Below, one piece after another: positions 9,379 through 20,100 of a stretch of DNA of 34,437 bases. The notes below the pieces were generated by a model that was not told the DNA's origin, did not search any database, and saw only the letters and a program-made list of their open reading frames with translations. The stretch comes from Bacteroidota bacterium (GTDB taxonomy: Bacteria; Bacteroidota; Bacteroidia; Chitinophagales; LD1), in contig CANHIG010000012.1 in NCBI GenBank assembly GCA_947461105.1, positions 1 to 34,437 on the forward strand, in the 5' to 3' direction. Each line of letters begins with the position of its first letter. Positions within the stretch are counted from its first letter, which is position 1. Made by a program: the position numbers and the translations under genes.

Positions 9379-9407
9379 AAAAAACCTTGTCTAAGGTTAG
9401 AGACAAG
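9379..9407 (-). terminator. Intrinsic terminator downstream of mutS
   Basis: Minus strand: cttgtct, 8-nt loop, agacaag, then a T-rich tract (plus-strand aaaaaac at about 9379-9385); just after the mutS stop at 9415. Confidence 0.7.
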
Positions 9408-9414
9408 ACAATAA

Positions 9415-12030
9415 TTAATCGAGAATTCTTTTAAGTTCATTCAGCTTCATTAGCGCTTCAATTGGCGTAAGCGCATTTACTTCTACTTTTTGAAGAATGT
9501 CACCAATCTGCTTAAGTTTTGGATCTGTCATATCAAACATGCTGAGCTGAATTTTGGATGATGCTTGCTTCAGCGCTGCTTTGTTAGATGCTGTAGCGCG
9601 CTGGTCTTCAAGCTCCTTGAGTATTTCATTAGCACGGTCAATGATTAATCGTGGCATTCCGGCCATTTTAGCCACGTGAATTCCGAAGCTATGTTCGCTT
9701 CCGCCCGGAACTAATTTCCGAATGAATATAATTTTGTTTCCTGTTTCTTTTGTGCTGACATGATAGTTTTTGATGCGCTCAAACTTTTCAGCCAGTTCAT
9801 TCAACTCGTGATAATGCGTAGCAAATAAAGTTCGTGGATGAGCAGTAGGGTATTGATGCATAAATTCCGCAATGGACCACGCAATGGAAATGCCATCGTA
9901 GGTAGAAGTTCCGCGACCGATTTCATCGAGCAGAATCAGTGAACGGGCAGAAAGATTATTAATAATACTTGCTGTTTCATTCATCTCCACCATGAAAGTA
10001 GATTCTCCAGAACTCAGATTGTCGCTAGCGCCAACCCTTGTAAATACTTTATCAACCAATCCAATTGATGCACTTTTTGCAGGAACAAAACTTCCCATTT
10101 GGGCCATCAATACAATCAAAGCAGTTTGCCTGAGTAAGGCTGATTTCCCTGACATATTTGGACCGGTAATCATCAGGATTTGTTGCGAATCGCTATCCAG
10201 TAAAACATCATTTGGCACATAAGCATCTCCAGGATTCAGTTGCTGCTCAATCACTGGATGTCTGCCGTCTTTAATATCTATTACAAACGAATCATTAATC
10301 TCAGGCTGCGAGTAATTTCTCGAAGCCGCAATTTCAGCAAAAGACAACAGGCAGTCAATACGAGCTACCAGATTTGCGTTTTGCTGAATCAGTAAAGCGA
10401 AATCTTTTGTGTAAGCAATCAACTCATTGAAAATTCGCTCTTCTATAATCACAATGCGCTCTTCTGCGCTTAAAACTTTTTGCTCATACTCTTTGAGTTC
10501 TTCTGTAATATAGCGTTCAGCATTCGCCAATGTTTGTTTGCGAATCCAGTCAGCAGGAACTTTTGATTTATGCGTGTTAGTCACTTCCAGATAATAGCCA
10601 AACACATTATTAAATCCTACCTTAAGCGAAGAAATTCCTGTGCGCTCTGTTTCTTTCTGCTGAATCTGTGCAATATAGTTTTTGCCGTTTGTTCTTATGT
10701 CTCTCAACTCATCCAGCTCAATATCCACAGCTGATTTAATGATATTCCCTTTTGCAATCACAGCTCCGGCATCATCCATCAATACATCTGCAATGCGTCC
10801 AACTACTTGCGGCAATAACACTAACTTCAGTGCAATTTCCTTGAGGGCTTTATTATCAGTTTTGCTTAGCAACTCATGAATGGGTTGCAGCGCAGCAAGT
10901 CCATAACACAATTGCACCATTTCGCGAGGATTGATTTTATACATCGCTACTTTGGAGATAATGCGTTCTATATCTCCGATAGATTTAATAATGCCTCTCA
11001 ATTCCTGCGCATGTTCGATTTGGGTTACAAAGAATGAAACCGCAGAAAGCCTTTCATCAATAGTAGTTTTGCTAATCAATGGCATGGTTACCCAGCGCTT
11101 CAGCAATCTGCCGCCCATTGGAGAAACTGTTTTATCCATCACATCAATCAGCGATTTGCCATCAGGATGCGAAGGATACACTAGTTCTAAATTTCTTATG
11201 GTAAATCTGTCAAGCCAAACGCAATCCAGTTGATTGATGAGTGAGATTTTAGCGATATGCGCTAAGCGATGATGCTCGGTGTCTTTAAGATACTGTACTG
11301 CAGCTCCTGCTGCAATAGTCGCGGCATATTGCCCTTCGAGTCCGAAGCCTTTCAATGAGTTTGTCTCAAATAGTTTCGTCAGCAATTCCTGGGTATGGTC
11401 AAAAGTGAACACCCAATCTTCAAGACGATTGGAGAATATTTTGCTTCCTAATAAATCAAGAAGCAGCTTTTCTTTACTACGCTGAAAAATAATTTCCGAA
11501 GGCGAAAAAGTCTGAATCAATTTTTCTATATAATCATTATTTCCTTCAGCTGTCAAAAACTCTCCGGTCGAAATATCAATGAAGGCTACTCCTGTTTTTT
11601 CTTTATCAAAATGAACGGCTGCGAAGAAGTTATTTGTTTTACTGTTAAGAATATTGTCGCCTGTAACCACTCCCGGAGTCACCATTTCTGTGACACCTCG
11701 CTTCACAATAGTCTTGGTCATTTTCGGATCTTCGAGCTGATCACAGATGGCAACACGAAATCCTGCTCGCACTAATTTAGGTAAATAAGTATCGAGTGCA
11801 TGATGCGGAAATCCGGCAAGTGCAATTTCAGATGCTTTGCCATTTGAACGCTTGGTGAGCACAATGCCAAGCACAGCCGCTGCTTTATGGGCATCTTCAC
11901 CAAAAGTTTCATAAAAATCGCCCACTCGAAAAAGCAATATAGCATCAGGATATTTGCTTTTTATCTGATTATATTGCTTCATGAGCGGAGTTTCCGACTC
12001 AATGGTATTGATTTGCTGTTTTTCGGACAT
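9415..12030 (-). CDS. mutS: DNA mismatch repair protein MutS
   Basis: 'TPLMKQYNQIKSKYPDAILLFRVGDFYETFGEDA', Walker A 'MITGPNMSGKSALLRQ', 'LLDEIGRGTSTYDG', 'FATHYHELNEL'. Likely start is MSEKQQINTIESETP at 12030, not the ORF-track start at 12147. Confidence 0.95.
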   Translation of the reverse strand: MSEKQQINTIESETPLMKQYNQIKSKYPDAILLFRVGDFYETFGEDAHKAAAVLGIVLTKRSNGKASEIALAGFPHHALDTYLPKLVRAGFRVAICDQLEDPKMTKTIVKRGVTEMVTPGVVTGDNILNSKTNNFFAAVHFDKEKTGVAFIDISTGEFLTAEGNNDYIEKLIQTFSPSEIIFQRSKEKLLLDLLGSKIFSNRLEDWVFTFDHTQELLTKLFETNSLKGFGLEGQYAATIAAGAAVQYLKDTEHHRLAHIAKISLINQLDCVWLDRFTIRNLELVYPSHPDGKSLIDVMDKTVSPMGGRLLKRWVTMPLISKTTIDERLSAVSFFVTQIEHAQELRGIIKSIGDIERIISKVAMYKINPREMVQLCYGLAALQPIHELLSKTDNKALKEIALKLVLLPQVVGRIADVLMDDAGAVIAKGNIIKSAVDIELDELRDIRTNGKNYIAQIQQKETERTGISSLKVGFNNVFGYYLEVTNTHKSKVPADWIRKQTLANAERYITEELKEYEQKVLSAEERIVIIEERIFNELIAYTKDFALLIQQNANLVARIDCLLSFAEIAASRNYSQPEINDSFVIDIKDGRHPVIEQQLNPGDAYVPNDVLLDSDSQQILMITGPNMSGKSALLRQTALIVLMAQMGSFVPAKSASIGLVDKVFTRVGASDNLSSGESTFMVEMNETASIINNLSARSLILLDEIGRGTSTYDGISIAWSIAEFMHQYPTAHPRTLFATHYHELNELAEKFERIKNYHVSTKETGNKIIFIRKLVPGGSEHSFGIHVAKMAGMPRLIIDRANEILKELEDQRATASNKAALKQASSKIQLSMFDMTDPKLKQIGDILQKVEVNALTPIEALMKLNELKRILD

Positions 12031-12082
12031 CGGAGCAAAATAAAATTCTAATTTCGAAACTCTAAATATTCTGAGCGATTTT

Positions 12083-12619
12083 ATGACAAATAACAGAAAA
12101 CTAAGCATGGATGAATTGGGGAGGATGAATCCAGAGGAATTTGACAAGGCGCAGAAAACTCCGTTGATTGTGATTCTGGACGATGTTCGTTCACATTTGA
12201 ATGTAGGCTCGGTTTTTCGCTCGGCTGATGCTTTTCGGGTTGAAAAGATTTATTTGTGCGGTATTACAGGCTGCCCGCCACACCGCGATATTCAAAAAAC
12301 AGCACTTGGCGCAACTGAAACTGTAGCATGGGAATACAGAGAGAACATTAATACTTTGATTGATGAGCTAAAGCAAAACGGCATTGTAATAGCCAGTGTG
12401 GAGCAAACAGAAAATGCCGTAAAGCTACAGGAAATTGACATTGAGCACTCATTGAAATATGCTGTAGTATTCGGCAATGAAGTAGAGGGTGTAAAACAGG
12501 AAGTTATTAATCAAAGCAATTTTTGCATTGAGATTCCGCAGTTTGGTACAAAGCACTCGCTGAATATTTCTGTTTGTGCCGGAATAGTAATGTGGGAGTG
12601 GGTGAGAAAGCTTATCTGA
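12083..12619 (+). CDS. TrmH/SpoU-family RNA methyltransferase
   Basis: 'VILDDVRSHLNVGSVFRSADAFRVEKIYLCGITGCPP', 'VVFGNEVEGV', 'IPQFGTKHSLNISVCAGIVMWEW' (SpoU motifs). Confidence 0.9.
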   Translation: MTNNRKLSMDELGRMNPEEFDKAQKTPLIVILDDVRSHLNVGSVFRSADAFRVEKIYLCGITGCPPHRDIQKTALGATETVAWEYRENINTLIDELKQNGIVIASVEQTENAVKLQEIDIEHSLKYAVVFGNEVEGVKQEVINQSNFCIEIPQFGTKHSLNISVCAGIVMWEWVRKLI

Positions 12620-12637
12620 TATTGATGGCTCAATAGC

Positions 12638-13657
12638 TCATTTCAGCTCACCAATAAACTTTAGCATTCCTGAAAAGTATGTTTGCTGATCATCCCACAT
12701 ACATAAGTGGCTTCCCTTGTCACAGTATAAGTAAGAACCTTGTTGCACCAGTTTGCTCATTCTTTCCATAAACTCAGGATCCATAGAATCAAAGTGTGCT
12801 CCAATCATTAGGGTTGGCGTACTAATTTCTTTTAACCTATCGGTTACATCCCACTTTTCTAATAATCCCCCAGGCACAAATTCACTTGGCCCTTGAATTA
12901 GTTCATAAACATGTGAATTGATATGTTCTAAGCTTCTTGTAATGGGCTCAGGCCATTCATCTGCATGCATTCTACAAATATGCTTGGTGTAAAATTCATC
13001 GAAAACCAATTTTTGATAAGTAGCGTTTGCATAATCGCCTTCTGATTCATATTGCTTCAAACTATCCAACAATGAGGGTCTTAATTCCTGACGTAATCTC
13101 TCATTATACTTTCCATATTCAGGATAACTGGACATCATGTTTGAAATAATCAGTCCCTTAAGATTTTGCTGATATTTTAATGCATACTCCATAGCCAAAA
13201 TTCCGCCCCATGATTGACCAAGTAAAATGAAATTATCTTTATTCAAACCAAGCTGAGTACGCACTTGTTCCACCTCATCCGTAAATCGCCCTAGAGTCCA
13301 AAGAGAATCGTTTTTAGGCTGGTCGCTATAGTAAGAACCTAACTGGTCGTATTCATAAAACTCAATTCCTTCAGGCTGAAAAAGACTTTGATAGCATTCC
13401 AAATATTCATGAGTAAGTGCCGGACCACCATGTAGAATCAATACTTTCAGCTTGGAGTTGTTTCCATATCGCTTTGTCCAGACTTTGTATATTCCAAATT
13501 TTGTTTGAATAGGAATCATTTTTACTCCTCCAGATTGATAGCCGCTCTCGTTGTATGTAAAGTATTCTCTCAGGTTATTTTGTGCGCAGCACTTTTTTTT
13601 ATCGTTGCACGACGCAAGGAGAAGATAAATAGAGGAATACAAAATTAAATACTTCAT
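12638..13657 (-). CDS. Alpha/beta-hydrolase lipoprotein, proline iminopeptidase-like (peptidase S33)
   Basis: Lipobox-like N-terminus 'LYSSIYLLLASC', 'LHGGPALTHEYLE', nucleophile elbow 'GQSWGGILAMEYAL', C-terminal 'DKGSHLCMWDD'. Confidence 0.85.
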   Translation of the reverse strand: MKYLILYSSIYLLLASCNDKKKCCAQNNLREYFTYNESGYQSGGVKMIPIQTKFGIYKVWTKRYGNNSKLKVLILHGGPALTHEYLECYQSLFQPEGIEFYEYDQLGSYYSDQPKNDSLWTLGRFTDEVEQVRTQLGLNKDNFILLGQSWGGILAMEYALKYQQNLKGLIISNMMSSYPEYGKYNERLRQELRPSLLDSLKQYESEGDYANATYQKLVFDEFYTKHICRMHADEWPEPITRSLEHINSHVYELIQGPSEFVPGGLLEKWDVTDRLKEISTPTLMIGAHFDSMDPEFMERMSKLVQQGSYLYCDKGSHLCMWDDQQTYFSGMLKFIGELK

Positions 13658-13732
13658 GGAATTATTTATCCGGTAAAAATAGTAAAATAAAATCCAATAT
13701 ATTCAATGTGCTTTTCAAAAGCTAAAACAAAA

Positions 13733-13753
13733 TGGGCTGCAAATTGCAGCCCA
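13733..13753 (-). terminator. Intrinsic terminator downstream of clpB
   Basis: tgggctgca (13733-13741), aat loop, tgcagccca (13745-13753); on the minus strand followed by ttttgtttt. Confidence 0.75.
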
Positions 13754-13775
13754 CTAAAAAAAATTATATGCTTAA

Positions 13776-16376
13776 TTATTTCGCTTTAAAACTCAACAAC
13801 CCTCCCTTTTCATCTATCTGAATTGTTTGTCCTTTCCTCAATGTACCTCCAAGTATAAGCTTGGAAAGTTGATTTACAATTTCTTTTTGTATCAATCGTT
13901 TTAGAGGTCTTGCTCCATATTGAGGGTCATAACCTTGCTCTCCAAGCCAGTCCAATGCCTTATCCGTAAGCTCCAGATTCATTTCCTTATCTCTAAGAAG
14001 ATTTCTGATTTGAGTTAACTGTAAATCCACAATAGCTCTGATTTGCTTTTTCATTAATGGCTTGAACATTATAATATCGTCAATCCTATTAATGAATTCC
14101 GGTCTTACAGATTGCTTCAACCTTTCGACAACCTCGACTTTAGTAGTTTCAGTAACTGCCATAACCTCATCCTCAGTGATATTTTCAAAATTTCTTTGAA
14201 TAATATCAGAACCGATATTTGATGTCATGATGATGATGGTATTTTTAAAATTGACTGTTCGTCCTTTATTGTCAGTAAGCCTTCCATCATCTAATACCTG
14301 GAGTAGAATATTAAAAACATCCTGATGTGCCTTTTCAATCTCATCAAACAAAACAACAGAATAAGGTTTCCTTCTAACTACCTCAGTCAACTGCCCCCCT
14401 TCGTCATAACCCACATATCCGGGAGGTGAACCAACCAATCTCGAGACTGAATGCTTCTCCTGATATTCACTCATATCAATTCTTATCATTGCATTTTCAT
14501 CATTGAAAAGCACCTCGCAAAGCGCCTTACTCAGTTCAGTTTTACCAACTCCCGTAGTTCCGAGGAAAAGAAAAGAGCCTATCGGTTTACGCTCGTCTTG
14601 CAATCCTGATCTTGCTCTTCTGATTGCATCAGAAACGGCTTCTATTGCTTCTTCCTGCCCTTTCACTCTTTGTCCAAGCCTTTCCTCCAGCTGAAGTAGT
14701 TTTGCGGACTCGCTTTCCAACATTCTTGTAACAGGGATTCCTGTCCATTTCGCAACAATAGCAGCTATATCATCAGCATTTACTTCTTCATTCAGCATTC
14801 TTTTTTCTGGCGAAATAGTTGCAAGCTTTTCTTCAAGTCTCTTTATGTCTTCCTCTGCTTCCTTAATCTTACCATAACGAATCTCAGCAACTTTACCATA
14901 ATCACCTACTCTCTCCAACTGCTCTGCTTCTATCTTAAAGGCCTCAATGGTTCTCTTTTTACTTTGTATGCCATCCAAAATTTCTTTTTCAGAATTCCAT
15001 TTCGCTTTTATCTGATTCCGCTTTTCACTTAACTCTGACAACTCAGACTTCAAATCGTTAAACTTCTTATCATCATTTTCTCTTTTAATGGCTTCTACTT
15101 CTATTTCAAACTGCATAATCTTTCTTTCAATTTCATCCAGCTCTTCAGGCATAGAGTCCATTTGCAAACGAAGCTTTGCAGCAGCTTCATCAATAAGATC
15201 AATTGCTTTGTCAGGTAAAAATCTATCGCTGATATACCTATCAGAAAGTGTAACAGATGCTATTATAGCCTCATCTTTTATCCTCACTTTGTGATGTGTT
15301 TCATATCTCTCTTTCAAACCTCTGAGAATTGAAATTGCATCTTCCACTGAAGGTTCATCCACCATCACTTTCTGGAAACGTCTTTCTAAAGCTTTATCCT
15401 TTTCAAAATGTTTCTGATATTCATTGAGTGTGGTTGCTCCTATTGCTCTCAGTTCACCCCTAGCCAACTCCGGCTTTAAAATATTTGCGGCATCCATTGC
15501 ACCATCAGTAGCTCCTGCACCCACCAAAGTATGAATCTCATCAATGAATAGGATAATATTTCCTGCTGATTCTTTCACTTCCTTTACAACAGCCTTTAAT
15601 CGCTCTTCAAAGTCTCCGCGATATTTTGCACCTGCCATCAGTGCTCCCATGTCAAGAGAAAAAATGATTTTGTTTTTTAAATTCTCAGGGACATCTCCTT
15701 TTATAATTCTATGTGCAATTCCCTCTGCAATGGCTGTTTTACCTACTCCCGGTTCTCCGACAAGTAAAGGATTATTTTTAGTTTTTCGAGAAAGAATATG
15801 CATTACTCTCCTGATTTCTTCATCTCTTCCAATCACCGGATCGAGTTTACCTTTTCTAGCTTGCTCACAAAGATTAATCGCATATTTTTCTAAAGAATTG
15901 TATGATGCATCAGCATTCTGATCACTCACCTTATTGCCTTTTCGCAGTTCTTCAATTGCCGCAATCAACTGCTTTTCTTCTAATCCCAAAGATTTAAGAA
16001 GTTTGGTTGTATCATCGTTTACCTGGAGTAATGCAAGCATAAGATGGTCAACCGCTACATAACTATCGCCCATCTCTTTTATTAATTTGTTTGCCTGCAA
16101 TACCAGCTGTGCAAATTTATGAGAAGGTTGAACTGAGCCTTCAGATGCTCCCGATACTTTAGGTAATTTACTCAACTGCTCTTCTACCTTTCCAAGTAAT
16201 ATATTCTTGTTCACTCCTGCTTTCTCAAGCAAATATGGGAGTCCATCAGGATCTGTATCAAGCAATCCCTTTAGCAAGTGTAAAGTATCTAAACTTGGGT
16301 TTGAAAGATTATAAGCAGTTTGCTGTGCACTACTTAATGCTTCCATGGCTTTGGTTGTGAAATTATTTACATTCAT
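13776..16376 (-). CDS. clpB: ATP-dependent chaperone ClpB
   Basis: Two AAA+ modules ('GEPGVGKTAIAEGIAHRI', 'GTTGVGKTELSKALCEVLF'), coiled-coil middle domain, Clp_N domain 'FTTKAMEALSSAQQTAYN'. Confidence 0.97.
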   Translation of the reverse strand: MNVNNFTTKAMEALSSAQQTAYNLSNPSLDTLHLLKGLLDTDPDGLPYLLEKAGVNKNILLGKVEEQLSKLPKVSGASEGSVQPSHKFAQLVLQANKLIKEMGDSYVAVDHLMLALLQVNDDTTKLLKSLGLEEKQLIAAIEELRKGNKVSDQNADASYNSLEKYAINLCEQARKGKLDPVIGRDEEIRRVMHILSRKTKNNPLLVGEPGVGKTAIAEGIAHRIIKGDVPENLKNKIIFSLDMGALMAGAKYRGDFEERLKAVVKEVKESAGNIILFIDEIHTLVGAGATDGAMDAANILKPELARGELRAIGATTLNEYQKHFEKDKALERRFQKVMVDEPSVEDAISILRGLKERYETHHKVRIKDEAIIASVTLSDRYISDRFLPDKAIDLIDEAAAKLRLQMDSMPEELDEIERKIMQFEIEVEAIKRENDDKKFNDLKSELSELSEKRNQIKAKWNSEKEILDGIQSKKRTIEAFKIEAEQLERVGDYGKVAEIRYGKIKEAEEDIKRLEEKLATISPEKRMLNEEVNADDIAAIVAKWTGIPVTRMLESESAKLLQLEERLGQRVKGQEEAIEAVSDAIRRARSGLQDERKPIGSFLFLGTTGVGKTELSKALCEVLFNDENAMIRIDMSEYQEKHSVSRLVGSPPGYVGYDEGGQLTEVVRRKPYSVVLFDEIEKAHQDVFNILLQVLDDGRLTDNKGRTVNFKNTIIIMTSNIGSDIIQRNFENITEDEVMAVTETTKVEVVERLKQSVRPEFINRIDDIIMFKPLMKKQIRAIVDLQLTQIRNLLRDKEMNLELTDKALDWLGEQGYDPQYGARPLKRLIQKEIVNQLSKLILGGTLRKGQTIQIDEKGGLLSFKAK

Positions 16377-16449
16377 TGTATTCTGATTTTGCGTTCAGTT
16401 ACATTGAATCAAATTACTAACCAAGAGTACATTTCGGAAAAAAAAGCAG

Positions 16450-16477
16450 AAAAAAACAAAAGCCCCTGCCCTTTTGT
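16450..16477 (-). terminator. Intrinsic terminator between the OmpH-like gene and clpB
   Basis: acaaaag (16456-16462), cccctgcc loop, cttttgt (16471-16477); on the minus strand followed by a T run. Confidence 0.65.
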
Positions 16478-16542
16478 CGCGTGGCTGAATACGTTTCGGA
16501 AAAATTAGCAGATAATGTTCGGAAAAAACTCGTAGGTATTTA

Positions 16543-17136
16543 TCAATCCTTTTTAAGTTTTGCATTCATACCATCAACTACTTCCTTTGTAATATCAAGA
16601 GTTTCATCTTTGTACAGAATAGAACCTCCTTTAGTGTATGAAAGTATATATGCAAAACGCTTATCACTGTTGTACTCTGTAAGGAAAGAGTCCAGCTTTT
16701 GAGTCAATTCATTGTTAAATTTAGTTTGCTCAGCTAAAAAAGATTCAGCCAACTGGTTCTTTTTATTTTCCAAATCATATTGTTTTCTCATAAGCTTTTC
16801 CTGAGCAGCTTCACCTTCTGACCTTGTCATGGTGGATGCTCTGTCCTGAAGTTCATACGCTTCTCTTTGCAATGTTTCGGCATCGCGCTGCAAAATACTC
16901 TCTATATTTTTTTGCCTTTTTTCCAGTTCGCCCTTTTTCTCTTTAAAAAAAATGTAGTTTGTTTCCAGCGAATCAATATTGACATAAGCAATAGAGGAAG
17001 ATGCTGCACCAGCAACTGCTGAAGAAGTCTTCCCTGCTTTGGCCGGACATGATTTACAACTGGTAAAATGCAAATAGAACAAAACACCTACAGCTATTGC
17101 CAATAAACCAGATATGATATAATTAAGATTTTTCAT
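16543..17136 (-). CDS. OmpH/Skp-family periplasmic chaperone-like protein
   Basis: N-terminal membrane anchor, then 'SIAYVNIDSLETNYIFFKEKKGELEKRQKNIESILQ...' long helical region typical of OmpH/Skp. Confidence 0.82.
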   Translation of the reverse strand: MKNLNYIISGLLAIAVGVLFYLHFTSCKSCPAKAGKTSSAVAGAASSSIAYVNIDSLETNYIFFKEKKGELEKRQKNIESILQRDAETLQREAYELQDRASTMTRSEGEAAQEKLMRKQYDLENKKNQLAESFLAEQTKFNNELTQKLDSFLTEYNSDKRFAYILSYTKGGSILYKDETLDITKEVVDGMNAKLKKD

Positions 17137-17192
17137 TTTCTCTGTTTTAGATTTTAATATTTCGATTCAAGTTTAGTAATAAAAAGCAATTA

Positions 17193-20100
17193 TCATTCAG
17201 GTGGACCGTCATTTGATTTCGCTTTTTTATCTTTTTTAGTTTTGCCCAGAGTAACAGAATCATCCGAATTTGTATCAGGAGTCTGTGATTTTGGAGCCTC
17301 TTCAGTTTTTGGTGCTACCGGTTTAGACTGCTCTCCACCGGGAGTTTCCTTAGTAGGATTATCTTTTTTAGGCTCTATAGATTTATCTTCACCTTGTTTT
17401 GGTGCCACAGATGGTAGTTTCGCTTTAAGAGCGGCACTGTCCACTGGTACTTTCTTCTTAAGCGCATTTTTATCTTCAAGCAATACAGGATTTTTCTTCT
17501 CTTTCATCCTGTCTACAAATTCTTCCTTATTTAAAGAGGAGCCTATTGAATAGGAATAGAATTTGCCCTTGTCACCTTCTACTCTTCGCTTATCAGGAGA
17601 AACTGCAGCTATTGTCCTTCCAAAATCGTCATAGGATGAAACCATTCCGAGTATACCCGGCTTGTACTCGAAGAAGAACCATTCGCCTGAAGCAGTCTTT
17701 AAATAGATATTAAAATAATCTCCGGTAGAACGAGGTGCAAATTCAATATAGCCATCAAGTTTATGATGAATAGCTCTCTCTCCCACAAATGAAAGTCCAA
17801 TTTTTCCATAAGACCTGAATGTAAATTCATCAGGATCGTATACAAAGTTAACATCAGTAAATACTAAATAATGAAACAATGATTTAGTTCTTTTGAACGC
17901 TCCTGTAAGTTCATATTCCTTGAGCATTTTAGCATCATCTTTTTCATCTACCAAATGCTTCAAAACAGTTCTAAACTTAGCTGTTTCATAATTTATTTCA
18001 CTCAAATCCATGTTATCATTAAACATGTATGTTTCCAGCTTCTCTTCAACAGTTTTAGCAAATGTTCTTGCATCTAAACCAAATGTCAGATTAAATGCAA
18101 ATTCCTTTTGTGCCATATCCTGCTTAAATGTACCAACAGCGTCCATTTTCAAAGCTCCAAAATCAACAGCAAAACTGATTGGTCCTTCAGCAGTTACATT
18201 TCCTTTAGCATCATCCAATTTCATGATTGGCCCAATACCTAATTCACCTTTTACCCGTTGCTCCGTTCCAAAAGAATACTCCCCGGTCTTATTATTGTAT
18301 GCAACTGCTCCGATAGGTCTGATAAGAGCTTTATCATCAGAATTTTTCAAAGGCGCAAAAAACGATGTATAAGGTGCCGGAGTTTCGCTTGATTTATCAA
18401 TAAAGAGACCTACACCCAAAGCTCCATCATCAGAAGCTTTAACTATTGAATCATAGTGAATCAAAAATTTGTCAGGATTGATATCATCTACCATTGCAAA
18501 CTCAGACGTTGTAATTGCAGGATTTTTGAACAAGATTTTTGAAAACCCTTTAAAATACACATCAGTGTTTCGTCCAAATAGATTAGCCTGCCCAAAGTAT
18601 TTCATATTAGGATATAAATAGAAGTTATTATTAACATCAATATCCCCGCTTGCAACCAAACTATAGTCTGTTTTTTCCTTTTTCTTCATCCCTGTCACTT
18701 CCTTTTTACAGCTGATATCACTTAACGTAATAATTTGATTTGCATGCTCTGCACAACTGTATTTATAAATACCATTACCTCTGAGTTCCGCTTTGCTAAT
18801 AATTTCAAGATTACATTTTTCAATTTGATGTTTGCGAGAAGTAGTATCTACCCATATTGTTGCATTTTTCAATGGGTCCATTTTTGCTTCAGCACGTATC
18901 AAAACCCGATTACTATCTGGAATCACAAGTGCATCAGCTATTTGGATAAAAGAAATTTTTTCAATTTTCAGAATCGCTGTTTGCAAATCATAAGTTGCTC
19001 TTCTTGCCGGGAATTTCAAACCAAGCTGATCTGGTCTGGCAGATTCAAAATATTCATCTGCAACACCTTCGGGAACTCTGAAATCAAGAAATTTCTTATC
19101 CATATCCCACTTAAACTCTCTGATATTTGTCTTATACTGATTATAAGCAAAATCTGTAGGGTTGTTAGGTATATTCGATTTGAAGTCACCAATTCTATCT
19201 TTGAAATTTACATAAGCCTTTACATTAGGTGTTTGAAAAGTAACTTTATCTCCAAATTGTGATTTAATGTTCAATGATGCGGTATCAGCAAACATCTCCT
19301 CTGTTTTGAAAGTGATATCTTTTGAACTTAAGCGCGCTTCTGCCCAGTCAAAAGTACCGCTTCCTTTCAATCCTTTACTTGTAAGAACTAAATCACCTTT
19401 AAAAGATGTCATGTTATCATACATCGTAAATGGCTGATTAATCATTTTAATCACCATTGAATCTGATTTAGGTTTCCAAACCACATCATTTCCTGAACTG
19501 GCTACACTTGGAGTTTTGACACCATCAAATACTTTTGCAATAGTAAATGTGTCTGTAATAGCTTTCATAGAATCAGGAAGAAAAGTCATATCACTGGAAT
19601 TCATTGAAGCGGTATGATGCTGCATATTACCTTTAGCTGTAAGCCCCTTCATATTCAGCGTCAACTCTCCTTTATATTTACCATTGCCTTTATAGGTATC
19701 CAAATAATTTGGTGTATTGGAGACAAAACCCAATGAAAGATCGGGTTGAATTTTCAGATACTCAGGATAATCGGGGAAAATACCAGCTGATACAAGCTTT
19801 CCTTTCCAGTTAATTACTGAAGGGGTAAAATTATTGAGCGAATCCATTTTGAATGGTTCCAGTTCAAAGTAAAAGTCCTTTTTCTTGTAAGCCTTTCCAT
19901 AAATATTGGGATATTCATAAGTAGCATAGGACTTATCTTTGCTGATAAGCTTTGGATATTGTAATAGACGAGCTCTTCCTGATTTATTTATAGGCAAATC
20001 TACATCTAATCTTCCGTTTACACCTTCAATATTTGTCTTGAGTGTTACCAGTTCAGGATTACCATATTTATCTAACTTATCTCCATTTGGAATATTTATC

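Noticed and set aside
9992-11485. Several plus-strand ORFs opposite mutS (and similar ones opposite clpB and the 1589-aa gene)
   Set aside because: Shadow ORFs of strong coding genes on the opposite strand; no recognisable families.
12031-12147. Upstream extension of the mutS ORF to 12147
   Set aside because: It would overlap the divergent TrmH-family gene, and the extension looks like non-coding translation. The MutS N-terminus fits MSEKQQINTIESETP at 12030.
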